The position numbers and the translations under genes were made by a program. A DNA stretch of 64,000 nt, taken from NCBI GenBank assembly GCA_025450315.1, contig JANWHQ010000085.1, forward strand, positions 1-64,000, given 5' to 3'. The stretch's first letter is position 1. Each line of letters opens with the position of its first letter. This DNA comes from Caulobacteraceae bacterium. Its GTDB lineage: Bacteria > Pseudomonadota > Alphaproteobacteria > Caulobacterales > Caulobacteraceae. This document shows positions 42,457-52,132 of the stretch, in pieces. Below the pieces are notes generated by a model. It ran no database searches. It saw nothing but the letters and a program-made list of their open reading frames with translations, and had not been told where the DNA came from.

Positions 42457-45303
42457 CTAGTGCGCCTCGTCCCAGGTGTGGGCGGCCTTGGCTTCGACCA
42501 CCAGGGGCACGCTCAGCGCCACGGCCGGCTCGGGCGCGCGCTCCATCACCTGCTTGGCCAGGGCGCAGACGGCGGCGGCCTCGGCCTCGGGCGCCTCGAA
42601 CACCAGTTCGTCGTGCACCTGCAGCAGCATCCGTGCAGTCAGCCCCGCGCCCTTGAGCGCGGCCGGCATCCTGATCATCGCCCGGCGGATCACGTCGGCG
42701 GCCGCGCCCTGGATCGGGGCGTTGATCGCCGCCCGGTCGGCGAACGACCGCTCGGCCGGCGACTTGCCGCGCACCGCCGGGATGTTGATCTTCCGGCCGA
42801 AGATGGTCGTGACATAGGCCTTCTCGCGCACCTCGGCGCGCATGCGGTCCATGTAGGCGCGGATACCGGGGAAGCGCTCGAAATAGGTCTTGATGTAGGC
42901 CCCCGCCTCGTCCTGGGGGATGGCCAGCTGGTTGGCCAGGCCGAAGGCCGAGATGCCATAAACGATGCCGAAGTTGATCGCCTTGGCCCGACGGCGGACG
43001 TCCGAGGGCATGCCCTCGACTGGAACGCCGAACATCTCCGAAGCGGTCATGGCGTGGATGTCCAGGCCGTCCTGGAAGGCCTTCTTCAGCTGCGCGATGT
43101 CGCCGATGTGGGCCAGCAGCCTCAGCTCGATCTGGCTGTAGTCGGCCGAGATCAGCACATGGCCGGGCTCGGCGATGAAGGCGCGGCGGATCTTGCGGCC
43201 TTCCTCGGTGCGCACCGGGATGTTCTGCAGGTTGGGGTCCGAGGAGGCCAGCCGTCCGGTGTTGGCGGCCGCAAGCTGGAAGGAGGTGTGCACCCGGTGG
43301 GTGCGCTCGGAGACCGCGGCGACCAGATTGTCCGTATAGGTCCCTTTGAGCTTGGAGAACTGGCGCCAGTCCAGGATCACCCGCGGCAGCTCGTGGCCCT
43401 TGACGGCCAGGTCCTCCAGCACCTTGACGTCGGTGGAGGCCGCGCCGGTGGCGGTCTTCTTGCCGTGCTCCATGCCCATCTCGGCGTAGAGCACCTCGCC
43501 GATCTGCTTGGGGCTGCCCAGGTTGAACGGTCGGCCGGCCAGCTGGTGGGCCTTGGCCTCCAGCTCGGCCATCTTCACCCCGAACTCGTTGGAGAGGATG
43601 CGCAGGTAGTCCGGATCGATGCGGATGCCGGCCAGCTCCATCTGGGCCAGCACCTCGGGCATCGGCCGCTCCAGCGTCTCGTAGACGGTGAGCAGTTTCT
43701 CGCGCGCCAGGCGGGGCCGCAGGCGGTTGTAGAGCCTGAGCGTCACGTCGGCGTCCTCGGCGGCGTAGCAGGTCGCCTTGTCCAACGGCACGTGCTTGAA
43801 GCTGATCTCGGCCTTGCCGGTCCCCGCGACGGTCTTGAACTTGATCGGCTCGTGGCCCAGCCAGAGCTTGCTGAGCTCGTCCATGCCGTGGTTGTGCAGG
43901 CCCGCCTCCAGCACATAGGAGATCAGCATGGTGTCCTCGATGGGCGCCACGGCGACTCCGTGCCGGGCCAGGACGGCCATGTCGTACTTGGCGTTCTGGG
44001 CCACCTTGAGGACCGCCGGGTCCTCGAGCAGCGGCTTCAGCCGGGCGATCACCCGCTCCAGCGGGATCTGGTCGACGTCGGCGGCGACTTCCAGCGCCAG
44101 GCCGTCGGGGTTGGCGTGGCCGACGGGGATGTAGCAGGCCTCGCCGGGCGCCACCGCCAGCGACACGCCGCAAAGCCCGGCATTGGCCGAGGACAGGGCG
44201 TCGGTCTCTGTGTCGAAGGCGACGATGCCGGCCGCATAGGCGCGAGCGATCCAGGCCTCGAGGTCGGCCTCGGTGCGCACGCACTGATAGACGCTGACGT
44301 CGATCGCGGCTTCCGACGGCAGCTCCACCGCCGCCGGCGCTGCAGGGACCGGCGCCTCGACGCCGGAGCGCGCCTGCACCCGCTTGGCGAGGCTGTTGAA
44401 CTCCATCTTGGCGAGGAAGTCGGCGAGCGTTTGGGCGTCGGGCTCGGCCACCGCCAGTTCGTCGATCGGACACGGCAGGGGCGCATCGCAGGTCAGCCGC
44501 ACGAGTTCGCGCGACAGGCGCACCTGATCGGCGAAATCGATCAGGGTCTGGCGGCGTTTGTCCTGCTTGATCTCGCCGGCGCGGGCCAGGAGCGTGTCGA
44601 GGTCGCCGTATTCATTGATCAGCAGAGCCGCGGTCTTGATCCCGATGCCGGGCGCGCCCGGCACGTTGTCGACGCTGTCGCCGCACAGGGCCTGGACGTC
44701 GACCACCTTCTCGGGACCGACGCCGAACTTCTCGATCACCTGCTCGCGGCCGATGCGAAGGTTCTTCATGGTGTCAAGCATCGACACCTGCTCGTTCACC
44801 AGCTGCATCAGGTCCTTGTCGGAGGAGATGATCACCACCTCCCCGCCCAGTTCGGCGGCCTTGCAGGCGTAGGAGGCGATCAGGTCGTCGGCCTCGTAGC
44901 CGCCGAGCTCGATGGCCGGCACCCCGAAGGCGCGGGTGGCCTCGCGCACCATGCCGAACTGGGGCACCAGGTCCTCGGGCGGCGGAGGGCGATGGGCCTT
45001 GTATGCGGAATAGAGCTCGTTCCTGAACGTCTGTTCGGAGGCGTCGAAGATCACCGCCAGGTGGGTGGGCGCGTCGGCCTCGTTCCGCATGTCGTTCAGG
45101 AACTTCCACAGCATGTTGCAGAAGCCCGAGACCGCGCCGATGGGCATGCCGTCCGACTTGCGGGTCAGGGGCGGCAGCGCGTGGTAGGCGCGGAAGATGT
45201 AGCCGGAGCCGTCCACCAGATAGAGCCGGATCCTGGGGCCGTCCTGGGTCGGCGCGCGCGGGATCTCGTCGAGGGTGGCGGGGGCTTCGGAAAGATCGTC
45301 CAT
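42457..45303 (-). CDS. polA: DNA polymerase I, 948 aa
   Basis: All three PolI parts are visible: the 5'-3' nuclease (residues 25-280, with LVDGSGYIFRAYHALPP and ISSDKDLMQLV), the 3'-5' exonuclease (about 315-510, with VAFDTETDAL giving the DxE metal ligands) and the polymerase (about 560-948, with ISADYSQIELRLLAHI, RRRAKAINFGIVYGIS and LQVHDELVFEAPE). Repairs gaps and removes Okazaki primers. Full length. Diverges from rsmE with 47 bases between starts. Confidence 0.98.
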   Translation of the reverse strand: MDDLSEAPATLDEIPRAPTQDGPRIRLYLVDGSGYIFRAYHALPPLTRKSDGMPIGAVSGFCNMLWKFLNDMRNEADAPTHLAVIFDASEQTFRNELYSAYKAHRPPPPEDLVPQFGMVREATRAFGVPAIELGGYEADDLIASYACKAAELGGEVVIISSDKDLMQLVNEQVSMLDTMKNLRIGREQVIEKFGVGPEKVVDVQALCGDSVDNVPGAPGIGIKTAALLINEYGDLDTLLARAGEIKQDKRRQTLIDFADQVRLSRELVRLTCDAPLPCPIDELAVAEPDAQTLADFLAKMEFNSLAKRVQARSGVEAPVPAAPAAVELPSEAAIDVSVYQCVRTEADLEAWIARAYAAGIVAFDTETDALSSANAGLCGVSLAVAPGEACYIPVGHANPDGLALEVAADVDQIPLERVIARLKPLLEDPAVLKVAQNAKYDMAVLARHGVAVAPIEDTMLISYVLEAGLHNHGMDELSKLWLGHEPIKFKTVAGTGKAEISFKHVPLDKATCYAAEDADVTLRLYNRLRPRLAREKLLTVYETLERPMPEVLAQMELAGIRIDPDYLRILSNEFGVKMAELEAKAHQLAGRPFNLGSPKQIGEVLYAEMGMEHGKKTATGAASTDVKVLEDLAVKGHELPRVILDWRQFSKLKGTYTDNLVAAVSERTHRVHTSFQLAAANTGRLASSDPNLQNIPVRTEEGRKIRRAFIAEPGHVLISADYSQIELRLLAHIGDIAQLKKAFQDGLDIHAMTASEMFGVPVEGMPSDVRRRAKAINFGIVYGISAFGLANQLAIPQDEAGAYIKTYFERFPGIRAYMDRMRAEVREKAYVTTIFGRKINIPAVRGKSPAERSFADRAAINAPIQGAAADVIRRAMIRMPAALKGAGLTARMLLQVHDELVFEAPEAEAAAVCALAKQVMERAPEPAVALSVPLVVEAKAAHTWDEAH

Positions 45304-45350
45304 GTCTGGAAGATAGGGCGCGGCGGCGCGTCAGGCGATAGAAAGCTCGC

Positions 45351-46121
45351 ATGATCCGGCTGCATGTGAACCAGGCCCTGGAGGCCGGGGCGGAGATCGT
45401 CCCCGAGGCGGCCCAGGCCCACTATCTGACCAACGTCATGCGGCTGCAGGCCGGCGAGGCGCTGCTGCTGTTCAACGGCCGTGACGGCGAATGGCGGGCG
45501 GTGCTGGCCGAGGCGGGCAAGCGGCGCTGCCGCCTCGTGGTCCAGGCCCTGACCCGGCCCCAGTCCGCCCCGCCCGACCTGGAGCTGGCCATCGCGCTGG
45601 TGAAGCGGGCGCGGCTGGAGACCATCGTGGAGAAGGCCGCCGAGCTCGGCTGCCGCCGCGTGCGCCTGGTCCTCACCCGCCGCACCAACGCCGACCACGC
45701 CAAGACCGGGCGCCTGCAGGCCATCGCCGCCGAAGCCTCCGAACAGACCGGGCGGCTGGACGTCCCGGAAGTGTGCGAGCCGGTGAAGCTGGAGCGTCTG
45801 CTGGACGCCTGGCCCGAGGGTCGGCGGCTGATGTTCTGCGACGAGGCGGGGGACGATCCGGACGAGCAGTGGGGTGGGGACGCCGGCAGGGCCCGGCCGG
45901 CATTATCCCTCCTCTCCTCCGCCCCTTCCCCTGAGGGGAGGGGGCAGGCGTGGACCGTCCTGATCGGCCCGGAGGGCGGGTTCGATCCGGCCGAGCGGCA
46001 ACGTCTCAGGTCCCTGGTCTTTGTCACCCCGGTGACTCTGGGACCGCGTATCCTGAGGGCCGACACCGCCGCGATCTCGGCCCTCACGCTCTGGCAGGCG
46101 GCGCTCGGCGACTGGCGTTGA
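45351..46121 (+). CDS. rsmE: 16S rRNA (uracil-1498-N3)-methyltransferase, 256 aa
   Basis: RsmE: a PUA-like N-terminal domain (AQAHYLTNVMRLQAGEALLLFNGRDGEW) and a SPOUT methyltransferase with LAIALVKRARLETIVEKAAELGCRRVRLVLTRRT, AEASEQTGRLDVPEV and the trefoil-knot LIGPEGGFDPAE, LGPRILRADTAAISAL. It methylates U1498 of 16S rRNA. Longer than usual by about 25 residues between the AGDDP strand and the WTVLIGPEGG strand; the insert is coded by a palindromic element. The rest is intact. Confidence 0.95.
   Translation: MIRLHVNQALEAGAEIVPEAAQAHYLTNVMRLQAGEALLLFNGRDGEWRAVLAEAGKRRCRLVVQALTRPQSAPPDLELAIALVKRARLETIVEKAAELGCRRVRLVLTRRTNADHAKTGRLQAIAAEASEQTGRLDVPEVCEPVKLERLLDAWPEGRRLMFCDEAGDDPDEQWGGDAGRARPALSLLSSAPSPEGRGQAWTVLIGPEGGFDPAERQRLRSLVFVTPVTLGPRILRADTAAISALTLWQAALGDWR
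45921..45945. repeat. Palindromic element inside rsmE
   Basis: A near-perfect 25-base palindrome (GCCCCTTCCC... / ...GGGGAGGGGGC, centred near 45933) preceded by CTCCTCTCCTCC. It looks like a dispersed intergenic palindrome that has inserted in frame and now encodes part of a Ser/Pro/Gly-rich loop. Its edges within about 45880-45950 cannot be fixed. Confidence 0.6.
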
Positions 46122-46221
46122 CGGCTTCGCCTTGGCGAGGCCAGCCTTGGCGCCTATCTGACTTGCCACTACAGAGGACGCAGTCCGGGGATGGGCCACC
46201 CCGTAGCGGTTGGGAGAACGC

Positions 46222-47580
46222 ATGGGGCAGGCCGTCGTGGACGATGCGCCGCTGACTCTCGAGGCCATGGCCGGCTATCTGGCGGACGGCTGCAAGCCGC
46301 CTTCGGAGTTCCGTATCGGCGCCGAGCACGAGAAGTTCCCCTTCCGCCTGGGGTCGCACGATCCCATTCCCTACGACGGCCCCGACGGCATCTTCGCCCT
46401 GCTGGATGGGATGAAGCGGTTCGGCTGGGAGGACGTCCGCGAGGGCGAGACCCTGATCGGCCTGCATCGCGGGGGCGCCAACGTCAGCCTGGAGCCGGGC
46501 GGCCAGTTCGAGCTCTCCGGCGCGCCATTGGAGACCATCCACGACATCCACGAGGAGACCCTTCAGCACCTGGCCGAGGTGAAGGTGGTGGGCCAGGAGC
46601 TGGCGATCGGCTTCCTCGGCCTCGGCCACACGCCGATCTGGACCCGCGAGCAGGTCCCGGTGATGCCCAAGGGCCGCTACAGGATCATGCGCGCCTACAT
46701 GCCCAAGGTCGGCAAGCTGGGCCTGGACATGATGTTCCGCACCTGCACGGTGCAGGCGAACCTCGACTTCGCCTCCGAGGCCGACATGGTGTTGAAGTTC
46801 CGCGCCAGCCTGGCGCTGCAGCCCATCGTCACCGCCCTGTTCGCCAATTCGCCCTTCGTCGATGGCAAGCCGTCGGGCTTCCTCAGCGCCCGCGCCAACG
46901 TCTGGACCGACACCGATCCGGACCGCACGGGCCTTTTGGACTTCGTCTTCGAGGACGGCTTCGGCTTCGAGGCCTACGCCAACTGGGCGCTGGACGTGCC
47001 GATGTACTTCGCCAAGCGCGAGGGCCGGTACGTCGACCTCTCCGGCCGCTCGTTCCGCGCCTTCGCGGCCGCCGAGCTGGAGCAGATGCCGGGCGAGCGG
47101 GCGACGCTGAACGACTGGGCCGACCACATCACCACCCTGTTCCCCGAGGTGCGGCTGAAGACCTATCTGGAGATGCGCGGCGCCGACTGCGGCCCGCTCT
47201 CGCGCCTGTCGGCGCTGCCGGCGCTCTGGGCCGGGGTGCTCTACGACGACGCCGCGCTCCATGCCGCCTGGGATCTCTGCCGGGACTGGAGCCGGGCCGA
47301 GCGCCATGCCCTGCGCACCGACACCGCCCGCATCGGCCTGCAGGCCCGGGTGGGCGGCCGCACCGTCCAGGCCGTCGCCCAGGACATGCTGGCCATCGCC
47401 CGCGAGGGCCTGCGCCGGCGCGCGCGCGAGCGCGAGGGCCTGATCGACGAGACCTCCTATCTGGCCCCGCTGGACGAGATCGCCGAGACCGGGATCACCC
47501 CGGCCGAACGGCTGCTCGAACTCTACAACGGCCCCTGGCGGGGCGAAGTCCGCAACGTCTTCGACGAAGCCGCTTACTGA
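46222..47580 (+). CDS. gshA: Glutamate-cysteine ligase, 452 aa
   Basis: Plant/alphaproteobacterial-type gamma-glutamylcysteine synthetase, first step of glutathione synthesis: FRIGAEHEKFPF near 29, LEPGGQFELSGAP near 91, GRYRIMRAYMP near 150, MMFRTCTVQANLDF near 170 and SARANVWTDTDPDRTG near 217 (ATP and glutamate site). The ATG at 46222 has GGGAGA upstream; a TTG four codons earlier is in frame. Full length; 100 bases after rsmE on the same strand. Confidence 0.95.
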   Translation: MGQAVVDDAPLTLEAMAGYLADGCKPPSEFRIGAEHEKFPFRLGSHDPIPYDGPDGIFALLDGMKRFGWEDVREGETLIGLHRGGANVSLEPGGQFELSGAPLETIHDIHEETLQHLAEVKVVGQELAIGFLGLGHTPIWTREQVPVMPKGRYRIMRAYMPKVGKLGLDMMFRTCTVQANLDFASEADMVLKFRASLALQPIVTALFANSPFVDGKPSGFLSARANVWTDTDPDRTGLLDFVFEDGFGFEAYANWALDVPMYFAKREGRYVDLSGRSFRAFAAAELEQMPGERATLNDWADHITTLFPEVRLKTYLEMRGADCGPLSRLSALPALWAGVLYDDAALHAAWDLCRDWSRAERHALRTDTARIGLQARVGGRTVQAVAQDMLAIAREGLRRRAREREGLIDETSYLAPLDEIAETGITPAERLLELYNGPWRGEVRNVFDEAAY

Positions 47581-47591
47581 GGTCCCTGTTC

Positions 47592-48509
47592 ATGCCCGTC
47601 GATCCGCAATTCGCCCCCCTGCTCGCCATGGCCGAAACGGCGCCGCCGCTCAGCGAGGTGCCGATCGCGGCGTTGCGCATGGGCCGGCCCCAGCCCGAGG
47701 GCTTCGAGCCCACGCCTGTGGCCCAGGTGATCGACGAGAACATCCCGGGCCCTCGCGGCGACATCAAGATCCGCATCTACCGCCCTCACGCCGAAACGGG
47801 CCTGCCGGTGGTGCTGTTCATGCACGGCGGCGGCTTCATCCTGGGCGACCTGGACAGCCACGACGAGGTAGCGCGGGTGATCACCATGAAGGCCGGCTGC
47901 GTCACCGTGGCGGTCGACTACCGCCTGGCGCCGGAGAACCCCTTCCCCGCCGCGCCCGAGGACTGCTTCGCGGCCCTGCGCTGGACCGCCGAGCACGCGG
48001 CGGACTTCGGAGGCGACTCCTCGCGCATCGCGGTCTGCGGCGACAGCGCCGGCGGGAACCTGGCCGCCGTCATGACCCTGCGCGCCCGCGACGAGGGCGG
48101 CCCGAGGATCTGCGGCCAGGTGCTGATCTATCCCCTGACCGACGCCGTCGACGCCGAGGAATTCCAGCCGGGCCCGGACGGCAAGCTGCACTTCTTCAAG
48201 GCCAAGGACGGGGCCTATTTCAACAGCCTCTATTTCCGCGACAGGACCGAGGCGCGCCATCCGCACGCCTCGCCGACCTTCGCCGAGGATGTGGCCGGCC
48301 TGCCGCCGGCCCTGGTGCTGACCGCCGAATACGATCCGCTCTGCCGCCAGGGCGAGGCCTACGCCGCGCGGCTGAAGGCGGCCGGGGTCGAGGTGCATCA
48401 GAGCCGCTACGGCGGCGCCATCCACGGCTTCGTCTCGATGCCGCTGCCCATGGCGGCCGAGGCGCTGGACGAATGCGCCGCCTGGCTGGCGCGCAGGTTC
48501 ATGGCCTAG
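47592..48509 (+). CDS. HSL-family alpha/beta-hydrolase (esterase/lipase), 305 aa
   Basis: Hormone-sensitive-lipase group: oxyanion loop HGGGF near 76, GDSAGG nucleophile elbow (Ser near 151), DYRLAPENPFPA near 106, an acidic residue in TAEYDPL near 246 and His in GAIHGFVSM near 276. Hydrolyses short acyl or aryl esters in the cytoplasm. The ATG at 47592 lies 11 bases after the gshA stop. Confidence 0.94.
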   Translation: MPVDPQFAPLLAMAETAPPLSEVPIAALRMGRPQPEGFEPTPVAQVIDENIPGPRGDIKIRIYRPHAETGLPVVLFMHGGGFILGDLDSHDEVARVITMKAGCVTVAVDYRLAPENPFPAAPEDCFAALRWTAEHAADFGGDSSRIAVCGDSAGGNLAAVMTLRARDEGGPRICGQVLIYPLTDAVDAEEFQPGPDGKLHFFKAKDGAYFNSLYFRDRTEARHPHASPTFAEDVAGLPPALVLTAEYDPLCRQGEAYAARLKAAGVEVHQSRYGGAIHGFVSMPLPMAAEALDECAAWLARRFMA

Positions 48510-48623
48510 CTGGCCTGTGTGACCATCTGGTCGTAAAAGCGCCGAAGTGCCGTCCTATTAAGCTCTAGGAACGAAATGCAGCGAAGACTGCTCGCTGCCG
48601 ATTCGCCCAACTTCGAGCCGACG

Positions 48624-49040
48624 ATGTTGAACAAATCGCTTGTAACAGCCTTGGCCTTACTGGTCGCCGGCCCCGCCGTCGCGGGGGATATCGATGGCGT
48701 CTGGCTTGCGCCCTCGCGTTCGGCCCACGTCGAGATCACCCATTGCGGCGACGCCCTGTGCGGCAAGGTGATCTCCGCGACCCAGCCCAGGACCAACCCC
48801 AACTTCCTGGACGTCCACAACAAGGATCCGGCGCTGCGCACCCGGCGGGTGATCGGCCAGACCCTGCTGGCGGGCTTCACCGGCGGCCCGACCGAGTGGA
48901 CCGGCGGGCACGTCTACAATCCGGGCGACGGCAACACCTACAACGGCCGGCTGACCCTGATCGACGACAATCACCTGAAGCTGACCGGCTGCACCCTGTG
49001 GGTCCTGTGCAAGTCGCAGGTGTGGACCCGGCTGGAGTAG
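48624..49040 (+). CDS. DUF2147-type exported protein, 138 aa
   Basis: Signal peptide 1-20 (ending AVAG). The mature part has DIDGVWLAPSRSAHVEITHCGDALCGKVI, a Cys-rich beta start, then GGPTEWTGGHVYNPGDGNTYNGRLTLIDDNHLKLTGCTLWVLCKSQVWTR, which fits the DUF2147 beta-barrel pattern with two Cys pairs. Periplasmic, function unknown. The start chosen gives the signal; a frame 16 codons longer is open. Confidence 0.9.
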   Translation: MLNKSLVTALALLVAGPAVAGDIDGVWLAPSRSAHVEITHCGDALCGKVISATQPRTNPNFLDVHNKDPALRTRRVIGQTLLAGFTGGPTEWTGGHVYNPGDGNTYNGRLTLIDDNHLKLTGCTLWVLCKSQVWTRLE

Positions 49041-49050
49041 CGGCCCCAGG

Positions 49051-49119
49051 GCCCCTCCGTCCCGGGCCGAGAGGCTGCCCCGCCTGCGGGGAGCTGTCAG
49101 CGAAGCTGACGGAGGGGGC
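49051..49119. repeat. Compound palindromic intergenic repeat (bidirectional terminator?)
   Basis: Between two convergent genes: outer arms GCCCCTCCGTC (49051-49061) and GACGGAGGGG (49108-49117) enclose two inner hairpins, CCCCGC/GCGGGG (49078-49091) and GTCAGC-GAA-GCTGAC (49096-49110). The CTCCGTCAGCTTCGCTGAC core resembles the intergenic repeats common in Caulobacterales. It probably also ends transcription from both sides. Confidence 0.7.
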
Positions 49120-49124
49120 GTCCC

Positions 49125-50939
49125 CTAGATCGGCTCGCAGGCGGCTTGCAGCCAGGCGCCGGGTTCCTCGTCCAGATCCGGGCCGATCTCGGCCAGCACG
49201 CGGGCGTGGTAGGCGTTGATCTGCTCGCGCTCCTCGTCGGTCAGCAGGATCTCGTTGATCAGCCGCCGGTCGTAGGGCGCCAGGGTGAGGAACTCGAAGC
49301 CCAGCATCGGCCGCTCGCCGCCCTCGATCTCGTCTGGGCCGGTGACGTACTGCAGGTTCTCGATGCGGATGCCGTACTGGCCGGTCTTGTAGTAGCCGGG
49401 CTCGTTGGAGACGATCATCCCGGGCCTCAAGGCCACCCGGTTGTCGACCTTGGCGATGCGCTGGGGTCCCTCGTGAACCCCGAGGTAGGAGCCGACGCCG
49501 TGGCCGGTGCCGTGGTCGTAGTCCAGCCCCGCCGACCACAGGGGCGCGCGCGCCAGCACGTCCAGGGCGGCGCCGGTGGTGCCGGCCGGGAAGCGCACCC
49601 GGCCCAGCGCCAGGTGGCCCTTCAGCACCAGCGTGTAGCGCTGGCGCATCTCGGCCGAGGGCTCGCCGATGGCCACGGTGCGGGTGACGTCGGTGGTGCC
49701 GTCCAGGTACTGCGCCCCGGAATCGACCAGCAGCAGGCTGCCGGGCTCGGTCTTGCGGATCTTCGCGCGCGTCGGCCGGTAGTGGACGATGGCGCCGTTG
49801 GAGCCCGAGCCGGCGATGGTGTCGAACGACAGGTCCTTCAGCGCCCCGGTGGCCTCGCGCAGGCCCTCGAGCTTGGCGACGATCTCCATCTCGTCCGGCA
49901 GGCTTTCCTGGGCGTCGGTGGCCAGCCAATGCAGGAAGCGGGTCAGGGCCACGCCGTCGCGCTGGTGCGCGCGCCGGGCGCCCTCGATCTCGACCTCGTT
50001 CTTGCAGGCCTTGGGCAGGGCGCAGGGATCGGGCGCGCGCACGACGACCGCGCCGGCGCCGTCCAGGGCGTCCAGGTACCAGGCCGATGAGGCCGCCGGA
50101 TCGATGGCGACCCGCTTGCCCTTCAACGTCTTCAGCGCCCCGTCCAGCGCCTCGGGGCGGTCCAGGCTGACCTGGTTGCCCAGCCAGGCGGGCAGGTCGG
50201 GCGTCACCTTGTCCGGATCCAGGAACAGCCGCGCGGTCCCATCGGCGTTCAGCACCGCCTGGCCGAGCGGCAGGGGCGATCGGATCACGTCGCCGCCGCG
50301 GATGTTGAACAGCCAGGCGATCGAGGCCGGCGAGGTGATCACCGCCGCCTCGGCGCCCAGGTCGGCCAGGCCCTCGCCCACGCGGGCGCGCTTGGAGGCG
50401 GAGTCCTCGCCGGAATACTTCAAGGGATGGGGGACCACCGGGGCCTTGGGCTGGCCGGGCCGCTCGGCGCCCCAGGCCGCGTCGAGCGGATTGTCGGCCA
50501 CCGGCTTCAGCTCGGCGCCGGCCTTGGCTGCGGCGCTCCTCAGCCGCTCCAGCGCCTCGGGACTGTGCAGCTTGGGATCGAAGCCGATCACCTGGCCCCT
50601 GGCGGCGGCGGTTTCCAGCCACGCCGGCACGCCGCCCTCCACGAGGTCGCGCACCTCGAACAGGCCGGGGTCGACCTGGTCCTTCACCTGCAGCGCGTAG
50701 CGGCCGTCCACGAAGATCGCCGCCTTGTCCTTGAGGATCACCGCCGCCCCGGCCGAGCCGGTGAAGCCGGTGGCCCAGGCCAGGCGGTCGTTGGCCGCGG
50801 GCAGGTATTCGTTCTGGTGCTCGTCCTCGTGCGGGACGATCAGGCCGTCCAGCCCCTGAGCGGCCATGGCCTTGCGGATCAGGGGCAGGTGCTTGGGCCC
50901 AAAGGACGGGTCGGCGTGTTCGTCGAAGGACTGATGCAT
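49125..50939 (-). CDS. M24B aminopeptidase P-type metallopeptidase, 604 aa
   Basis: Large Xaa-Pro aminopeptidase: two creatinase-like N-terminal domains (IVPHEDEHQNEYLPAANDRLAWATGFTGSAG, FVDGRYALQVKDQVD), then the pita-bread domain with LLLVDSGAQYLDGTTDVTRT (metal Asp pair), GTGHGVGSYLGVHEGP (metal His), PGMIVSNEPGYY (metal Glu) and a last Glu in ENLQYVT. Needs two Mn or Co ions. Cytoplasmic peptide turnover. ATG at 50939; the frame runs on upstream into prmA antisense frames without meaning. Confidence 0.94.
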   Translation of the reverse strand: MHQSFDEHADPSFGPKHLPLIRKAMAAQGLDGLIVPHEDEHQNEYLPAANDRLAWATGFTGSAGAAVILKDKAAIFVDGRYALQVKDQVDPGLFEVRDLVEGGVPAWLETAAARGQVIGFDPKLHSPEALERLRSAAAKAGAELKPVADNPLDAAWGAERPGQPKAPVVPHPLKYSGEDSASKRARVGEGLADLGAEAAVITSPASIAWLFNIRGGDVIRSPLPLGQAVLNADGTARLFLDPDKVTPDLPAWLGNQVSLDRPEALDGALKTLKGKRVAIDPAASSAWYLDALDGAGAVVVRAPDPCALPKACKNEVEIEGARRAHQRDGVALTRFLHWLATDAQESLPDEMEIVAKLEGLREATGALKDLSFDTIAGSGSNGAIVHYRPTRAKIRKTEPGSLLLVDSGAQYLDGTTDVTRTVAIGEPSAEMRQRYTLVLKGHLALGRVRFPAGTTGAALDVLARAPLWSAGLDYDHGTGHGVGSYLGVHEGPQRIAKVDNRVALRPGMIVSNEPGYYKTGQYGIRIENLQYVTGPDEIEGGERPMLGFEFLTLAPYDRRLINEILLTDEEREQINAYHARVLAEIGPDLDEEPGAWLQAACEPI

Positions 50940-51004
50940 GGCCAGAGAATTAGGCGCGGCCGGGGACGGGCGCAATCGATCCTCCCCCGTGAAACGGGGG
51001 CGGG

Positions 51005-51880
51005 TCAGTCGGAGCCGCTCCGTCTCAGCACCAGCGTCGCCCAGGCGTCGCGGTGGATGCGCGAGACCACCCGGAAGCCGCGCGAGAGGTAGGCGGCGCG
51101 GACCATCCGTTCCTGGCTGCGCAACAGGCCCGAAAGGATCGCGGTCCCGCCGGGCCTGAGCGCGCGCTTGATCGGCTGGGCGAGAGAGACCAGCGGCCGG
51201 GCCAGGATGTTGGCGAACACCAGGTCGTAGGGGGCGTGGGCGCGCACCGCCCGGTGGTCCAGGCCGTCGGCGTGGACGAAGCGGGCCGGGGCCTGGTTCA
51301 GCCGGGCGTTCTCGCGCGAGATGCGCACCGAGACCGGATCGATGTCGGTTCCGACCGCGGTCCTGCAGCCGCAGCGGGACGCGGCGATGGCCAGGATGCC
51401 GGTGCCGCAGCCGACATCGAGCACCCGGGCATAGCGGTGCGCCTTCAACAGCCGGTCGTAGGCCAGAAGGCAGCCCACCGTGGTGCCGTGGTGGCCGGTG
51501 CCGAAGGCCGCGCCGGCCTCGATCCGGAGGTTGACGGTGTTGAGCGGGGTGCGGCCGAGGTCGTGCATGCCGTAGACGAAGAAGCGTCCGGCCTTCACCG
51601 GCGGCAGGCCCGACAGGGCCATGGCCAGCCAGTCGGCGTCGGCCAGGGCCTCGGTGGCGGTCACCAGATCGGGAAAGCCGCCCAGCACGCGGCGGAAGGC
51701 GTCCGCCTCCTCCTCGCCGCGCGGGTAGGCGTCGATCCGCCATTGGCCGGCGTCCTCGTCCTCCTCGAGGATCGAATAGGTCGCGCCCTCCAGCTCGAGG
51801 TCGGCGTCGATCGCCTGGGCGGCCGCCTCGGCCTCGGCCCTGTGGCCCCGGGCGATGATCTGGACGGCGGTCTCGGTCAC
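51005..51880 (-). CDS. prmA: Ribosomal protein L11 methyltransferase, 291 aa
   Basis: SAM methyltransferase with [50 protein letters not shown] and [14 protein letters not shown], the PrmA pattern. The N-terminal substrate-recognition domain (about 1-115) is present. It trimethylates L11. The GTG start has GGGAGC upstream. 65 bases before the peptidase gene, same strand. Confidence 0.93.
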   Translation of the reverse strand: MTETAVQIIARGHRAEAEAAAQAIDADLELEGATYSILEEDEDAGQWRIDAYPRGEEEADAFRRVLGGFPDLVTATEALADADWLAMALSGLPPVKAGRFFVYGMHDLGRTPLNTVNLRIEAGAAFGTGHHGTTVGCLLAYDRLLKAHRYARVLDVGCGTGILAIAASRCGCRTAVGTDIDPVSVRISRENARLNQAPARFVHADGLDHRAVRAHAPYDLVFANILARPLVSLAQPIKRALRPGGTAILSGLLRSQERMVRAAYLSRGFRVVSRIHRDAWATLVLRRSGSD

Positions 51881-52050
51881 GGGCGCTCCCTGCAGGCGAA
51901 GGGCGCCTTCATCGGCCAAACCGGCCGGCAAAGCAAAGGGCGCACCACCCCGCCGGCCGCGTCGCCCAGACGGGCCCAGCCCCACCTCGGCTGGCGCGGG
52001 CCATCCGTCCGGGTCGCGTCGCGGGGCTCCTCAAGTCCCCGTCCCTAGCT

Positions 52051-52076
52051 GGAACCAAGGTCTTTCCCGCCCCGTT
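52051..52076 (+). promoter_or_regulatory. EcfG (general stress sigma) promoter
   Basis: GGAAC (52051-52055), a 17-base spacer and CGTT (52073-52076) match the EcfG consensus and lie 56 bases before the start of the glycine-zipper gene. Confidence 0.7.
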
Positions 52077-52132
52077 TGTCGCAGAACGGAAACCTGGCGG
52101 GCCTAGGGCCGATCGCCAAGAAAGGTGAAACA

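Noticed and set aside
39554-44473. A very long minus-strand open frame (about 1,600 codons)
   Set aside because: It runs antisense to the DUF885 gene and out of frame through polA; composition is Gly/Arg/Gln-rich and it has no domain. It is a GC-rich shadow frame.
40927-45354. A plus-strand open frame of about 1,475 codons over polA
   Set aside because: Antisense to polA with Val/Leu/Gly/Asp/His bias typical of mirror frames in high-GC DNA; no start signal and no motif.
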